Positions 1 through 8,935 are shown, counted from the stretch's first letter. The stretch: DNA of 64,000 bases from CAVUAA01 sp963739345 (GCA_963739345.1 CAVUAA010000001.1:62001-126000), one strand, 5' to 3'. The notes: generated by a model from the letters alone, not told the origin. Numbers and translations are program-made.

Positions 1-1
1 C

Positions 2-613
2 CGTCACAAGACAAACTACCCGGGTTTGAAGATTGATCTGACCGCTGATGAGATGGTGGTTCATTCGCCTGTCAAACGGCAAATCCTGCACGGCTACCTA
101 GTACTCCATCCAGAAAGTTCTGGGAAGTTGAGAAGGCGCGACCCCCAGAGGCAAGGCGCGCGATGGAGGCGATGTGTTCATCGCCGAAGCAGCGCAACGA
201 AGCATCTGGGAGGTCAGCCGCGCTCAACTTGTCAGAACTTTCTGGATGGAGTACTAGATGGTCCATTGTCGCAGGAGGCGCGGTGCTACTCGTTCGAAGA
301 ACTCTTTGCCGAAAAACTTATGGCGTTAACGGATCGGGCTCGTCCGCGGGATCTCTACGATGTGGTGGAGCTGCACCAGCAGCAACAGTACGCGTTGGAC
401 AGCGGCCGCATCGAGAGGGCGCTAGCGAGAAAATGTGAGCACCGCGCCATTCCCCAACCATTGCTCGCAGCTGCGAACAACCCAGAAAAACGGGAACGGC
501 TGATCCAGTCGTGGGCGACGATGCTTAGGCATCAGTTGCCCGACCTGCCGTCAGCTGCTGTCTATCTTGACGCACTTCCCGCCGTGTTCGATAAGCTAGG
601 CCTCGGGATCTAG
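2..613 (+). CDS. AbiEii-type nucleotidyltransferase, 3' part, with in-frame palindromic insert
   Basis: The reading frame is open from the window edge, so the true start lies outside. The stretch FEELFAEKLMAL followed by RPRDLYDVV is the hallmark of the AbiEii/AbiGii nucleotidyltransferase (toxin-like) family, whose members act in toxin-antitoxin or abortive-infection systems. Residues encoded by about 98-257 do not belong to the family: they come from a 160-bp palindromic repeat that keeps the frame. Without it the protein would read ...ILHGY-(L)DGPLSQ..., which suits the family. The partner gene (AbiEi-like antitoxin) would have to lie upstream and is not visible. Whether the protein still works with about 52 extra residues is unknown. 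The 3' end overlaps the convergent pssA end. Confidence 0.7.
   Translation, partial: RHKTNYPGLKIDLTADEMVVHSPVKRQILHGYLVLHPESSGKLRRRDPQRQGARWRRCVHRRSSATKHLGGQPRSTCQNFLDGVLDGPLSQEARCYSFEELFAEKLMALTDRARPRDLYDVVELHQQQQYALDSGRIERALARKCEHRAIPQPLLAAANNPEKRERLIQSWATMLRHQLPDLPSAAVYLDALPAVFDKLGLGI
98..257. repeat. 160-bp palindromic repeat, family 1 copy 1 (inside AbiEii gene)
   Basis: Both ends carry CTAGTACTCCATCCAGAAAG and its reverse complement, and the whole element is an imperfect palindrome centred near the GCGATG-TGTT-CATCGC loop. A second copy in opposite orientation lies at 35176-35335 with only about three differences seen by eye. CTAG is present at both ends of both copies, so it is either part of the terminal inverted repeat or a 4-bp target duplication. 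If it is a duplication, the net insertion is 156 bp (52 codons). It carries no transposase and resembles a MITE or a Rickettsia-type palindromic element. Confidence 0.85.
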
Positions 614-1381
614 CGTTTCGTCCGTGGGGCGGTGGGTGACCAAGCGCCAGGTGGCGAGGGTGAGGCCGAGCGTGAGGTAGCCCCAGGCGCCGGCAGCAAA
701 GACGAGGGGGAAATAGCGGAGGATCCCGTAGAAGAAGACGACGGCAAGGCCGGTGGTGAGGAAGATAAGGTTTTGAGAGGAGAGGCGAGCGTGGAGGATG
801 TTGAGGGCGGGGAAGCGGACGCGACTCACCATGAGGTAGCCGAGGGCGACCATGGCGGCGCCGAGGATGAGGCCGCGGATGTGGTCAGAGAAGACGAAGG
901 GGAATTGGGGGGCAGAGAGGAGAAGGGTGAGCGAGACGAGCCCGGCTGCTGCTGCGGGAATGGGGAGGCCAACAAAGTGGTGGCGGGAGCCTGTGGGGGG
1001 GTTGACGCTGTAGCGGACAAGGCGGAGGACGCCGCAAATAGCAAAGAGCATGGCGGCAAGAGAGAGGATAATGCCGACGTCGGCCTCTGAATCTAGGGTA
1101 AAGCTCTTGAGGGTGAGAACGGCAGGCGCGACGCCAAAAGTGACGCCGTCGGCAAGTGAGTCGAAGATCTGTCCAAAGTCGCTCTCAGCTCGGATGAGGC
1201 GGGCGGTGAGGCCATCTAGCATGTCAGCAAAACCGGCGATGATGAGAAGGACGGCGGCAGCCTTGAGAACAGGGTAGGGAGGAGCTTCGGGCGTGACAAG
1301 ACTCATCTTAAAGATGACAAACAGGCCGCAGGCGAGGCCAAAGGCGGTGATTAAATTGGGCAGCAGTCGTACACGTCTCAT
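596..1381 (-). CDS. pssA: CDP-diacylglycerol--serine O-phosphatidyltransferase
   Basis: A 261-aa integral membrane protein of the CDP-alcohol phosphatidyltransferase family, which makes phosphatidylserine from CDP-diacylglycerol and serine (the precursor of phosphatidylethanolamine). The signature DGLTAR-x8-G-x3-D-x3-D is visible near residues 50-72 (the DMLDG...DSLAD region), and six or so hydrophobic segments follow. I chose the start at MRRVRLLPNLITAF because upstream in-frame sequence up to 1627 is not family-like and would overlap the nrdA leader. It is divergent from nrdA, and this pairing is conserved in Chlamydia. The 3' end overlaps the AbiEii ORF tail to tail. Confidence 0.9.
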   Translation of the reverse strand: MRRVRLLPNLITAFGLACGLFVIFKMSLVTPEAPPYPVLKAAAVLLIIAGFADMLDGLTARLIRAESDFGQIFDSLADGVTFGVAPAVLTLKSFTLDSEADVGIILSLAAMLFAICGVLRLVRYSVNPPTGSRHHFVGLPIPAAAAGLVSLTLLLSAPQFPFVFSDHIRGLILGAAMVALGYLMVSRVRFPALNILHARLSSQNLIFLTTGLAVVFFYGILRYFPLVFAAGAWGYLTLGLTLATWRLVTHRPTDETLDPEA

Positions 1382-1630
1382 AAGTGGGGAGTATAGCACA
1401 GTGAGGGGTTCTGGACGAGGCAGCTTTATGAAATATTTTCGGGAAATATTTTTGTGGCGGAAGGAGCTCACAGTCAACGGGTTGTGGCTAAGAGGGAAAC
1501 GGATGTAAAATCTTGAGGGTGAGCGCGTTGTGAATGAGTTTTTGATGAGATAAGGGTATAGACAGAAAGCGTGTCGGGTCGCTATAAGCTGGCGATTAAC
1601 AGACCAAAAACCTGACAGGAGATTCACCCC
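1382..1630. promoter_or_regulatory. Divergent pssA/nrdA intergenic region with repeated GAAATATTTT motif
   Basis: This 250-bp spacer must hold promoters for both divergent genes. Near 1429-1453 the motif GAAATATTTT occurs twice in tandem (GAAATATTTTCGGGAAATATTTTT), each containing the self-complementary AAATATTT. Two such boxes ahead of a ribonucleotide reductase operon suggest an operator, possibly analogous to paired NrdR boxes, but the sequence is not a clear NrdR consensus. The nrdA ribosome-binding site is the AGGAG near 1617. Confidence 0.35.
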
Positions 1631-4600
1631 ATGACAACCGTTGCAACCGAGCCCGTGGCACCTAAGAAAAGAGACCTACAGAAGCTGGCACAAGGGTGTA
1701 CGGTGGTGAAACGGGGTGGGATGATGGTTCCGTTTCGCCGCGAGCGGATTTTTGTTGCGATCGAGGCAGCGTTCCGGGAGACGAAGAGAATTCCACGGTC
1801 GGAGCCGTTGCAGCAGGAGACCTATAACATGGTACAGCAGATCACTGATCTGGTGGTTGAAGATGGGCTGACGGCGGCTCAGAAAGGGGCCTGCTTGACG
1901 GTCGAGGGGATTCAGGATCTGGTTGAAGTGAAGCTGATGGAAACGGGCCATCATGATGTGGCGCGTGATTACATCGTCTATCGCGATCACCATAAATCGC
2001 TCCGCGACGACTCACCACGCAACCTGAAAATTTTTAGACGGGATGGAGTGGAGGTTCGATTCAATCCGATGAAGATCGCCCGCTCAATCGAGCGGTCATT
2101 CCGGAAAGTGTTCGCGGTGGAGGGGCCAACCCCTCCTGAGGTGATCACGGCGGTCAACTTGTTGACTAACAAGGTGGTTAACCGGGCTGTGCTGTTGGCG
2201 AAGGGGGAGATTCCTCTAGATGTATCGATGATCGAAGTGGAAGTTGAGCGGCAGATGATGGCGGAGGGCTACTTTGATGTGGCCAAGGCGACCATTCTCC
2301 ACCGCGCTCACAAAGTGATGGAACCGGAGGCGCTGGCGGTCGAGGTGAAACCTGCGAAGAAGAAGAAGGCGGGCCGCTCATTTAAGATGAAGTTGGCAGA
2401 TGGCTCTGAAGGGAAGGTGACAGAAGGGGAGCTGCACGCTCGGATTGAGTATGCGGCGCAAGGATTCAAGACGATTAACCCCGAAGAGGTGCTCGAGCTT
2501 TCGATCTCTAATTTCTACGATGGTATTCGCGAAGATGAGGTAGAGGCGTCCAACATCATGGCGGCGAAGGTGAAGATCGAGGTAGAGCCCGACTACTCCT
2601 TTGTGGCGGCGAGACTTCTTCTCGACAAGCTTTACCGAGAGACGATGGGAGAGGAGGCGTCGAGTCGTAAGCTCAATCAGCGGCACGCAGCTTACTTTAA
2701 GGAGTATTTGCAGACGGGGATCGAGCAGGAGCACCTCTCACCAGCTCTCTTAGATTTCGACACTGACAAGCTGGCGGCTGCAATGGATTTGGAGAACGAT
2801 CTCCTTTTCACCTATCTTGGCTTGCAGACGCTCTACGACCGCTATTTCATCCACCACGAGGAGAAGGTCCTCGAAACGCCGCAGATTTTCTGGATGCGGG
2901 TGGCGATGGGTCTTGCGGTCAACGAGGGGGAGAAGAAGAACGAGCGGGCGATTGAGTTCTACACGGTCCTCTCCCGCTTCCTCTATGTTTCGAGCACGCC
3001 GACGCTGTTCAATGCAGGAACGCCGCATCAGCAGCTCTCATCGTGCTACCTACTGACGATTTCTGACGATCTCGATCACATTTTTAAGACTGTCAAAGAC
3101 AATGCGCTCCTCTCCAAATGGGCTGGTGGCATTGGCGATGATTGGACCAATGTTCGAGCCACCGGTTCGCGCATCAAAGGGACTAACGGTAGATCTCAGG
3201 GAGTAATTCCCTTTCTCAAGGTGGCCAACGACACCGCCGTCGCAGTCAATCAAGGAGGCAAGCGTAAGGGGGCAATGTGCGCCTACCTAGAGACGTGGCA
3301 CCTCGACATTGAGGACTTCTTAGAGCTGCGGAAGAACACGGGAGATGAGCGGCGCCGAACGCACGACATGAACACCGCCAACTGGATTCCAGATCTTTTT
3401 ATGAAGCGTGTCGCTCGAAAAGAGTCATGGACACTGCTCAGTCCAAGCGATGCTCCGGACTTGCACGACCTCTATGGGATGGCGTTTGAGAATCGCTATG
3501 TTGAGTATGAGAAGATGTGTGAGGCGGGGGAGATCACCCACTTTAAGAAGATCGAGGCGGTGCAGCTGTGGCGGAAGATGCTCAGCATGCTCTTTGAGAC
3601 GGGCCATCCGTGGATCACGTTCAAGGACCCCTCGAACATTCGCTCGCCCCAAGACCACGTCGGTGTGGTGCATAGCTCGAACCTTTGCACAGAGATTTTG
3701 CTCAACACGTCGGCGACGGAGACTGCGGTGTGTAACCTTGGATCGATCAACCTCCCCAAGCATACGACTGAAGAGGGGCTTGACGAGGAGCTGGTACAGC
3801 GGACTGTTGCGACAGCGCTCCGCATGCTCGACAACGTGATCGACATCAACTTCTACCCGACGGCGGAGGCGGAGGCGGCCAACGGACGGCACCGTCCAGT
3901 AGGGCTTGGTCTGATGGGCTTCCAAGATGCTCTCTACAAGCAGAACATTAGCTACGCAAGCCATGAGGCGGTGCTGTTTGCTGACAAGAGCATGGAGGTG
4001 ATCAGTTACTATGCAATTTTGGCCTCCACCGAGCTAGCCAAGGAGCGGGGCGCCTACTCCACCTATAAGGGATCGAAGTGGGACCGGGGCATTTTGCCCA
4101 TTGACTCACTCCAGCTGCTCGCTGAAGAGAGGGGAGAGGAGTATGTCGAGGTGGACAATAGCACGACCATGGACTGGGGGGTGGTTCGGGCTGCCATCGA
4201 GAAGTACGGGATGCGCAATAGCAACACGATGGCCATCGCACCGACTGCCACGATTTCGAATATTGCCGGCTGCACCCAGTCGATTGAGCCGATGTATAAG
4301 CACCTGTTCGTCAAGTCGAATCTCTCTGGCGAGTTCACCATCTCCAATGTCTTTTTGGTCGAGCGGCTGAAGGAGTTGGGGCTGTGGGATCATGAGATGC
4401 TTGACGACCTCAAGTATTTCGACGGATCGCTCATGGAAATTGAGCGGATCCCAGAAGATGTCCGTCGCACCTTTCTCACCGCCTTTGAGATCGAGCCCGA
4501 GTGGCTGATCGCGTGTGCCGCCAGGAGACAGAAGTGGATTGATATGGGACAATCGCTTAACCTCTATCTCGCCGAACCGAGCGGCAAGAAGCTTCATGCG

Positions 4601-4828
4601 ATGTACATGGAAGCGTGGCGACAGGGGCTTAAGACCACCTACTATCTCCGCTCGCTTGGTGCGACGCAGATTGAGAAGTCGACCACCGACATCAACAAGC
4701 GGGGCCTGCAGCCTCGGTGGATGAAAAGTGAGTCGGCTAGCTCCCGCATCAAGCTCGATCGGGCGCCAGAAGAAGAAGTGAAGATGCCGTCGTGTAGCCT
4801 TGAAGAGGGCTGCGAGTCGTGCCAATAA
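1631..4828 (+). CDS. nrdA: Ribonucleoside-diphosphate reductase, alpha subunit
   Basis: The 1065-aa catalytic subunit of class I ribonucleotide reductase, which reduces NDPs to dNDPs in the cytoplasm with NrdB. ATP-cone domains lie at about residues 22-115 and 133-230, and a third degenerate one at about 245-340, as in chlamydial NrdA. Active-site motifs are present: SSCYLL (first redox Cys), SSNLCTEI (Asn, thiyl-radical Cys and Glu) and ETAVCNLGSINL (second redox Cys). The C-terminal tail CSLEEGCESCQ provides the thioredoxin-exchange cysteines. It is followed after 25 bp by nrdB, with which it forms an operon. The reading frame is intact, unlike tuf/rpoB/rpoC in this window. Confidence 0.97.
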   Translation: MTTVATEPVAPKKRDLQKLAQGCTVVKRGGMMVPFRRERIFVAIEAAFRETKRIPRSEPLQQETYNMVQQITDLVVEDGLTAAQKGACLTVEGIQDLVEVKLMETGHHDVARDYIVYRDHHKSLRDDSPRNLKIFRRDGVEVRFNPMKIARSIERSFRKVFAVEGPTPPEVITAVNLLTNKVVNRAVLLAKGEIPLDVSMIEVEVERQMMAEGYFDVAKATILHRAHKVMEPEALAVEVKPAKKKKAGRSFKMKLADGSEGKVTEGELHARIEYAAQGFKTINPEEVLELSISNFYDGIREDEVEASNIMAAKVKIEVEPDYSFVAARLLLDKLYRETMGEEASSRKLNQRHAAYFKEYLQTGIEQEHLSPALLDFDTDKLAAAMDLENDLLFTYLGLQTLYDRYFIHHEEKVLETPQIFWMRVAMGLAVNEGEKKNERAIEFYTVLSRFLYVSSTPTLFNAGTPHQQLSSCYLLTISDDLDHIFKTVKDNALLSKWAGGIGDDWTNVRATGSRIKGTNGRSQGVIPFLKVANDTAVAVNQGGKRKGAMCAYLETWHLDIEDFLELRKNTGDERRRTHDMNTANWIPDLFMKRVARKESWTLLSPSDAPDLHDLYGMAFENRYVEYEKMCEAGEITHFKKIEAVQLWRKMLSMLFETGHPWITFKDPSNIRSPQDHVGVVHSSNLCTEILLNTSATETAVCNLGSINLPKHTTEEGLDEELVQRTVATALRMLDNVIDINFYPTAEAEAANGRHRPVGLGLMGFQDALYKQNISYASHEAVLFADKSMEVISYYAILASTELAKERGAYSTYKGSKWDRGILPIDSLQLLAEERGEEYVEVDNSTTMDWGVVRAAIEKYGMRNSNTMAIAPTATISNIAGCTQSIEPMYKHLFVKSNLSGEFTISNVFLVERLKELGLWDHEMLDDLKYFDGSLMEIERIPEDVRRTFLTAFEIEPEWLIACAARRQKWIDMGQSLNLYLAEPSGKKLHAMYMEAWRQGLKTTYYLRSLGATQIEKSTTDINKRGLQPRWMKSESASSRIKLDRAPEEEVKMPSCSLEEGCESCQ

Positions 4829-4853
4829 TCGAAAAATATAAGGAGAGCGGAAC

Positions 4854-5918
4854 ATGGCAGGGCTTGATTTCGGAGAGACCGAACAGGAAGAGATGATTGG
4901 CGTCGAGGGGCGATTTGACCGCGACCAGAAGCGGTTGATCAACTGTGCAACGGTCGATGTCAATCAGCTGATGCCGCTCAAGTATAAGTGGGCGTGGGAG
5001 CACTATTTGAATGGGTGCGCCAACCACTGGATGCCGACAGAAGTGCCGATGGCCAAAGACATTGAGCTTTGGAAATCGGATCAGCTGACGGCTGATGAGC
5101 GGCATGTCATCTTGTACAACCTCGGCTTTTTTGCCACCGCCGAGAGCTTGGTGGCCAACAACATTACCTTGGCAATCTTCAAGCACGTCACCAACGCTGA
5201 GGCCCGCCAGTATCTGTTGAGACAGGCGTTTGAGGAGGCGATCCACACCCACACCTTCCACTACATCGTCGAATCTCTTGCTCTGAATGAGAAGGAGATC
5301 TTCAACATGTATAACGAGGTCAACTCGATTCATGGCAAAGACGCCTTTGAGATGAAGTTGACAGAAGCTGTGATGGCCGATGACTTCACCACCGAGACCC
5401 CTGAGGGGCGGCAGAAGTTCTTAGAGAATCTCATTGGTTTTTACATCATTATGGAGGGGATCTTTTTCTACAGCGGCTTTGCCATGATCCTCTCGATGCA
5501 TCGGCAGAATAAGATGACCGGCATCGGTGAACAGTTCCAGTACATCCTCAGGGATGAGACTGTCCACCTCAACTTCGGCATTGATTTGATCAACGGGATT
5601 AAGGAAGAGAATCCTGAGCTCTGGTCTTCTGATTTTCAAGCTTACGTGATCGATACTGTGAAGGAAGCTGTCGAGCTTGAGGTGCAATATGCCGAGGACT
5701 GCCTTCCGCGGGGTATTCTGGGTCTAAGCGCCCCTATGTTCCGCGAATATGCGCAGCACATTGCCGATAGACGCTTGGAACGCATTGGCTTGAAGGCTCA
5801 ATACGGCTCAAAGAACCCGTTCCCATGGATGAGTGAAACTATTGACCTCGGCAAGGAGAAGAACTTCTTCGAGACAAGGGTCAACGAGTACCAGTCGGCC
5901 TCTTCACTGACGTGGTAG
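4854..5918 (+). CDS. nrdB: Ribonucleoside-diphosphate reductase, beta subunit, class Ic (Phe at radical site)
   Basis: A 354-aa ferritin-like beta subunit that supplies the oxidant for NrdA. Metal-ligand residues are visible: Glu97 in FATAESLV, Glu128 and His131 in FEEAIHTH, and further Glu/His in YIIMEGIFFYSG and RDETVHLNFG. Where E. coli NrdB has the tyrosyl-radical Tyr122 (SRSYTHI), this protein has Phe135 in THTFHYI. That substitution defines the class Ic enzymes described in Chlamydia trachomatis, which use a Mn/Fe cofactor instead of a tyrosyl radical. A good SD (AGGAGAG) precedes the ATG. The stop overlaps the GTG start of the next gene. Confidence 0.97.
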   Translation: MAGLDFGETEQEEMIGVEGRFDRDQKRLINCATVDVNQLMPLKYKWAWEHYLNGCANHWMPTEVPMAKDIELWKSDQLTADERHVILYNLGFFATAESLVANNITLAIFKHVTNAEARQYLLRQAFEEAIHTHTFHYIVESLALNEKEIFNMYNEVNSIHGKDAFEMKLTEAVMADDFTTETPEGRQKFLENLIGFYIIMEGIFFYSGFAMILSMHRQNKMTGIGEQFQYILRDETVHLNFGIDLINGIKEENPELWSSDFQAYVIDTVKEAVELEVQYAEDCLPRGILGLSAPMFREYAQHIADRRLERIGLKAQYGSKNPFPWMSETIDLGKEKNFFETRVNEYQSASSLTW

Positions 5919-6463
5919 AGATTATTGCCCACCGGGGCGCCTCTGCGGAGGCGCCCGAGAATTCCCTGGAAGCGTTTCAGCTAGCCATTGACATGGGCTG
6001 CGATTGGATGGAATGCGATGTGCATCTTTCCAAGAGCGGGGAGTTGGTCGTGATCCACGATCCAATTGCAGATGTAGCCGTGCCGACCTTGCAGGACGTA
6101 CTCGCTCTTGATCGGCGAGGTGTCGGTTTGATGATTGAACTCAAGGTCGATTGTGTTGCTGAGGTGCTTCCGCTTGTTGCCGATGAAGAGCGGATCGTTG
6201 TCGGTTGTCTCGACCCAACAATCGTCGCCAAGATACCTCGTGCTTTGGCTCTTGGCATCGCCCGCACGGGTGACACTCTAAAAGCTTATCGCGAGATGGG
6301 TCTGGATCGGCTAGCAGTATCGCAAGAGCTGGACTATTCAGGTGCTTGGGTGTGGACTGTCGATGGTGTCGATGCAGCACGCGCTGCGATTGCAGCGGGA
6401 GCGACTGGTATCATCACCAACGATCCCCGACTGTTGCTTGCTAAACCGCATAGACTCAGATAG
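5912..6463 (+). CDS. Glycerophosphodiester phosphodiesterase family protein
   Basis: A 183-aa protein with the GDPD signature: IIAHRGASAEAPENS at the N-terminus (catalytic His and Arg), MECDVHLS and VIHDP. The family hydrolyses glycerophosphodiesters to glycerol-3-phosphate and an alcohol. It is shorter than typical members (about 240-250 aa) but keeps N- and C-terminal motifs (VWTVDG, GIITNDP), so it is probably a compact or internally reduced form. The GTG start lies within the last codons of nrdB (7-bp overlap), suggesting translational coupling. No signal peptide is visible, so it is probably cytoplasmic. A terminator-like hairpin follows the stop. Confidence 0.85.
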   Translation: MVEIIAHRGASAEAPENSLEAFQLAIDMGCDWMECDVHLSKSGELVVIHDPIADVAVPTLQDVLALDRRGVGLMIELKVDCVAEVLPLVADEERIVVGCLDPTIVAKIPRALALGIARTGDTLKAYREMGLDRLAVSQELDYSGAWVWTVDGVDAARAAIAAGATGIITNDPRLLLAKPHRLR

Positions 6464-6467
6464 CGGT

Positions 6468-6506
6468 AGCCCCCTTCATAAGGGGGTGAGGAGCGCCTTT
6501 TTTTTT
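6468..6506 (+). terminator. Rho-independent terminator after nrdA-nrdB-GDPD
   Basis: The arms CCCCCTT/AAGGGGG (6470-6486) form a short stem. Eleven bases further on comes a run of nine T (about 6498-6506). This separates the nrd operon from the outer-membrane protein cluster. Confidence 0.6.
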
Positions 6507-6610
6507 GGGACAATGAATATTATTAGTTGCACCTGAATGCCCCCGCTAAGTAACGTATGATCCTTAACGCATGCAGGGTTGTACCTGCACAAGACAACGG
6601 GAGTGATAGC

Positions 6611-7711
6611 ATGATGCGATTAGTGCGAACTACAGCTCTGGCAATGAGTATGCCAGTTGCCTCGCTGTGGGGATTATTCGGCGGCTGCTGTGATGGGGCT
6701 TTGGAATACATTCAACCAGCCATCAATGTGTACAAGGATGCAGACTACTACATAGGGGCAGACTTCCTCTACTGGACGCACAGCGACTGTGACTACGGAT
6801 ATGTCGCAATACTGAATGATATTCTCCAAACTCCAACTCCACCACTGGTCCCACCGGCTATCAACGCGTTCTCAAGCCGCAACAACATCGAATACGTGAA
6901 ACCAGGCTATGACCCGGGCTTCCGCATTCGGATCGGATTCGACGCCTTCGGTTGCCATAGAGAAGAGCTCAGCTACACATGGGTGGAGATCCGCAATACC
7001 GATGCGGTCAAGCTCAATGTTAGCCAGCCGATCCAGGCAGTTGAGCCCACCATCATCACAAACAACTCCTTTGCCCCAGCCTTTGCTGCGCCGGCAGACA
7101 AGATCACCGGGGCGGTATTTAGTCGCTATCAGCGAGTGGTCTGGGACCTCGGCACGAACTTCTGTGTAGGCGATTGGGGATGGTTCCGCGCGGGTGGCCT
7201 CCCCCAATGGGTTGGCATCTCACACCACCGGACAACGACAGCTCACTTCCCATCACTCGACCAAACTTATTCCGATGTTCAAAAGTTCGAGTTCTCTGCT
7301 GGCGGCGTTGGATACTATGTCGGCTATATGGTCCACATCAACGACTGCGGCTTCTACTCCATGGGGAGAGTGGTTGTTAACACCGTTCTGTCCAGACAGC
7401 GTATGACTCGTAGAGGCATCTCAACGATCGCAAGCGTCGCCGCCCAACCGGTGCCGATCTTCGACGGGCTAACCATTCCAGGAAGAACCTGCTTTACTCC
7501 AGGCTTTGAGATGAATGTGGGCCTCGGCTGGACCAAGCAGTGTAAGTGCTTTAAGCTCGATCTCCTCATCAACTATGAGATCCAAACCTGGCTAAACGCA
7601 CTTTCCTACAGAGTCGGAGGAAACCAGGTGGTTCCCTCGTCGGCCGAAGATATCCTCTTCGGCGGTATATCCTACGGCGGCCCCTCTCTGAGGTTCGAGG
7701 TAGGGTACTAA
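6611..7711 (+). CDS. MOMP-like/Lpg1974-type outer membrane protein, cassette gene A (copy 1)
   Basis: A 366-aa protein with a signal peptide (hydrophobic stretch before LFGGCC), cysteine-rich segments and an aromatic C-terminal residue (...RFEVGY), all typical of chlamydial MOMP-like beta-barrels. Characteristic motifs are DFLYWTHSDCDYGY, GYDPGFRIRIGF and the terminal GGPSLRFE. The start chosen (ATGATG at 6611) follows GGGAG and puts the signal sequence at the very N-terminus; the ORF could begin at 6557. The protein is clearly paralogous to the product of 10112-11215. It is first in a three-gene outer-membrane cassette (A-B-C), with the next gene starting within about 75 bp. A porin or adhesin role is inferred. 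Confidence 0.8.
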   Translation: MMRLVRTTALAMSMPVASLWGLFGGCCDGALEYIQPAINVYKDADYYIGADFLYWTHSDCDYGYVAILNDILQTPTPPLVPPAINAFSSRNNIEYVKPGYDPGFRIRIGFDAFGCHREELSYTWVEIRNTDAVKLNVSQPIQAVEPTIITNNSFAPAFAAPADKITGAVFSRYQRVVWDLGTNFCVGDWGWFRAGGLPQWVGISHHRTTTAHFPSLDQTYSDVQKFEFSAGGVGYYVGYMVHINDCGFYSMGRVVVNTVLSRQRMTRRGISTIASVAAQPVPIFDGLTIPGRTCFTPGFEMNVGLGWTKQCKCFKLDLLINYEIQTWLNALSYRVGGNQVVPSSAEDILFGGISYGGPSLRFEVGY

Positions 7712-7784
7712 AATGAAAACAAATGACGTTTATGACGCGCCCGCAGGGCACGAGATCGATGCAATAAAAACGAAGAGGAGACCG

Positions 7785-8882
7785 ATGAAGGAGCAAATAA
7801 TCAGGAAAGTAGCGTCTGGCCTTTTGGCTTGCGCCCTCTTGCTCGGGATGAGCCCTGCAGAGGCGCAGGGAACATGCATCGCCGGCTGCGAAAAGGCTAG
7901 TCAGTGCTGCGATTGGGGCACACTCTACGCTGCAGCAGCCGCTCAATACTTTTGGCCCGGTAGCTGTGATACTCGGTATGCCACCGTGGGCGGCTCCGAC
8001 ATCAACGCCGCCCTCAACGACGGCACGTATGCCAAGGTAAACGATCGGTACGTAAAGCAGGGTGGCTCGTGGGGCTTTAAAGTGATTGGCGGCCTGGACA
8101 AGGAGTGGATCTCCTTTTTTGGTACCTACGAACGATGGGAAAACAACGCCGCCAACAGTGTCGATCGCAACACCAATGATCCCAATAGCTTTCTAATTGT
8201 TCCTGGGGCCACCGGCAACTGGGGGCGGATCCGCGCCGACCAGCATCTGACGTATCAGGTTGCAACCGCCGGACTAGCCATCCCCGTCGCGACTGCCTGC
8301 TATGTAGTGACGACTGCAGAGTTTGTCGTGCGGTATGTAGACTTGGCGCAAAACATAAATGTCAGCAGCGCACAGCCAATCATCGGAGGTGTACTCGCTC
8401 CGAACAGCGTTGGTCGTGGACGGGCAAACTCCCGGTTCCGAGGAGCGGGTATCGGCTTCGGCATTAGCCAGCAGGCGAACCTTCCCATTCAAGGTTGGGA
8501 ATTTGCAGGGTATCTCTACTTCTGCGGCCTCATCGGCGAAGCAGACCATACGACCTCTCAGTTCCGCACCGTCCCGACGGTGGGAGGTACACCTGGTCAA
8601 GACCTGACCCTCCGCCTGCACAAACAAAACTACTGGATCCCGAGCACTGAGACTGCCTTTCTCATTGGCTACGAGCACGAGTGCGGCTGTACTCTTCTCA
8701 GATTCAAGTTTGGCTGGATCCAGAACATCTACTTCAATGCGCTGTTTGATGCCCCGACTGAAGGGTTTACGAGCCGCGGCAACCCGGTGGGTGTCAACCA
8801 GGCACCCAACCAACTCCGTGAAAGTGCCTTCAAGACACTCTCATACGGCGGACCGATCATCTACCTGGGAGCACTGTTCTAA
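7785..8882 (+). CDS. Outer membrane protein, cassette gene B (copy 1)
   Basis: A 365-aa exported protein. After MKEQIIRK a hydrophobic signal (GLLACALLLGMSPAEA) ends in an AxA cleavage site, followed by cysteines (GTCIAGCEKASQCC) and alternating beta-strand sequence ending in YLGALF (aromatic last residue). Motifs shared with its paralogue at 11329-12477 are NDRYVKQGGSWGFKV, GLDKEWI, YVVTTAEF, SRFRGAGIGFGISQ, PGQDLTLRL and FNALF. The start at 7785 follows GAGGAG; an upstream in-frame ATG at 7713 is less likely. It is probably an outer-membrane beta-barrel. I do not recognise a named family beyond the chlamydial MOMP-like proteins. Confidence 0.75.
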   Translation: MKEQIIRKVASGLLACALLLGMSPAEAQGTCIAGCEKASQCCDWGTLYAAAAAQYFWPGSCDTRYATVGGSDINAALNDGTYAKVNDRYVKQGGSWGFKVIGGLDKEWISFFGTYERWENNAANSVDRNTNDPNSFLIVPGATGNWGRIRADQHLTYQVATAGLAIPVATACYVVTTAEFVVRYVDLAQNINVSSAQPIIGGVLAPNSVGRGRANSRFRGAGIGFGISQQANLPIQGWEFAGYLYFCGLIGEADHTTSQFRTVPTVGGTPGQDLTLRLHKQNYWIPSTETAFLIGYEHECGCTLLRFKFGWIQNIYFNALFDAPTEGFTSRGNPVGVNQAPNQLRESAFKTLSYGGPIIYLGALF

Positions 8883-8935
8883 TGATTGAATCGATTGACA
8901 CCCTAATGAAAAAGAGAAAAACAAGAGGAACAAAC

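Noticed and set aside
72..266. 64-aa minus-strand ORF and similar ORFs at 35062-35358 and 35135-35506
   Set aside because: They are read from the palindromic repeat itself in both orientations; they have no independent start signals and exist because the element lacks stop codons in several frames.
632..1090. Gly/Glu-rich plus-strand ORF opposite pssA
   Set aside because: Low-complexity antisense shadow of a high-GC coding region; pssA on the other strand has full family motifs.
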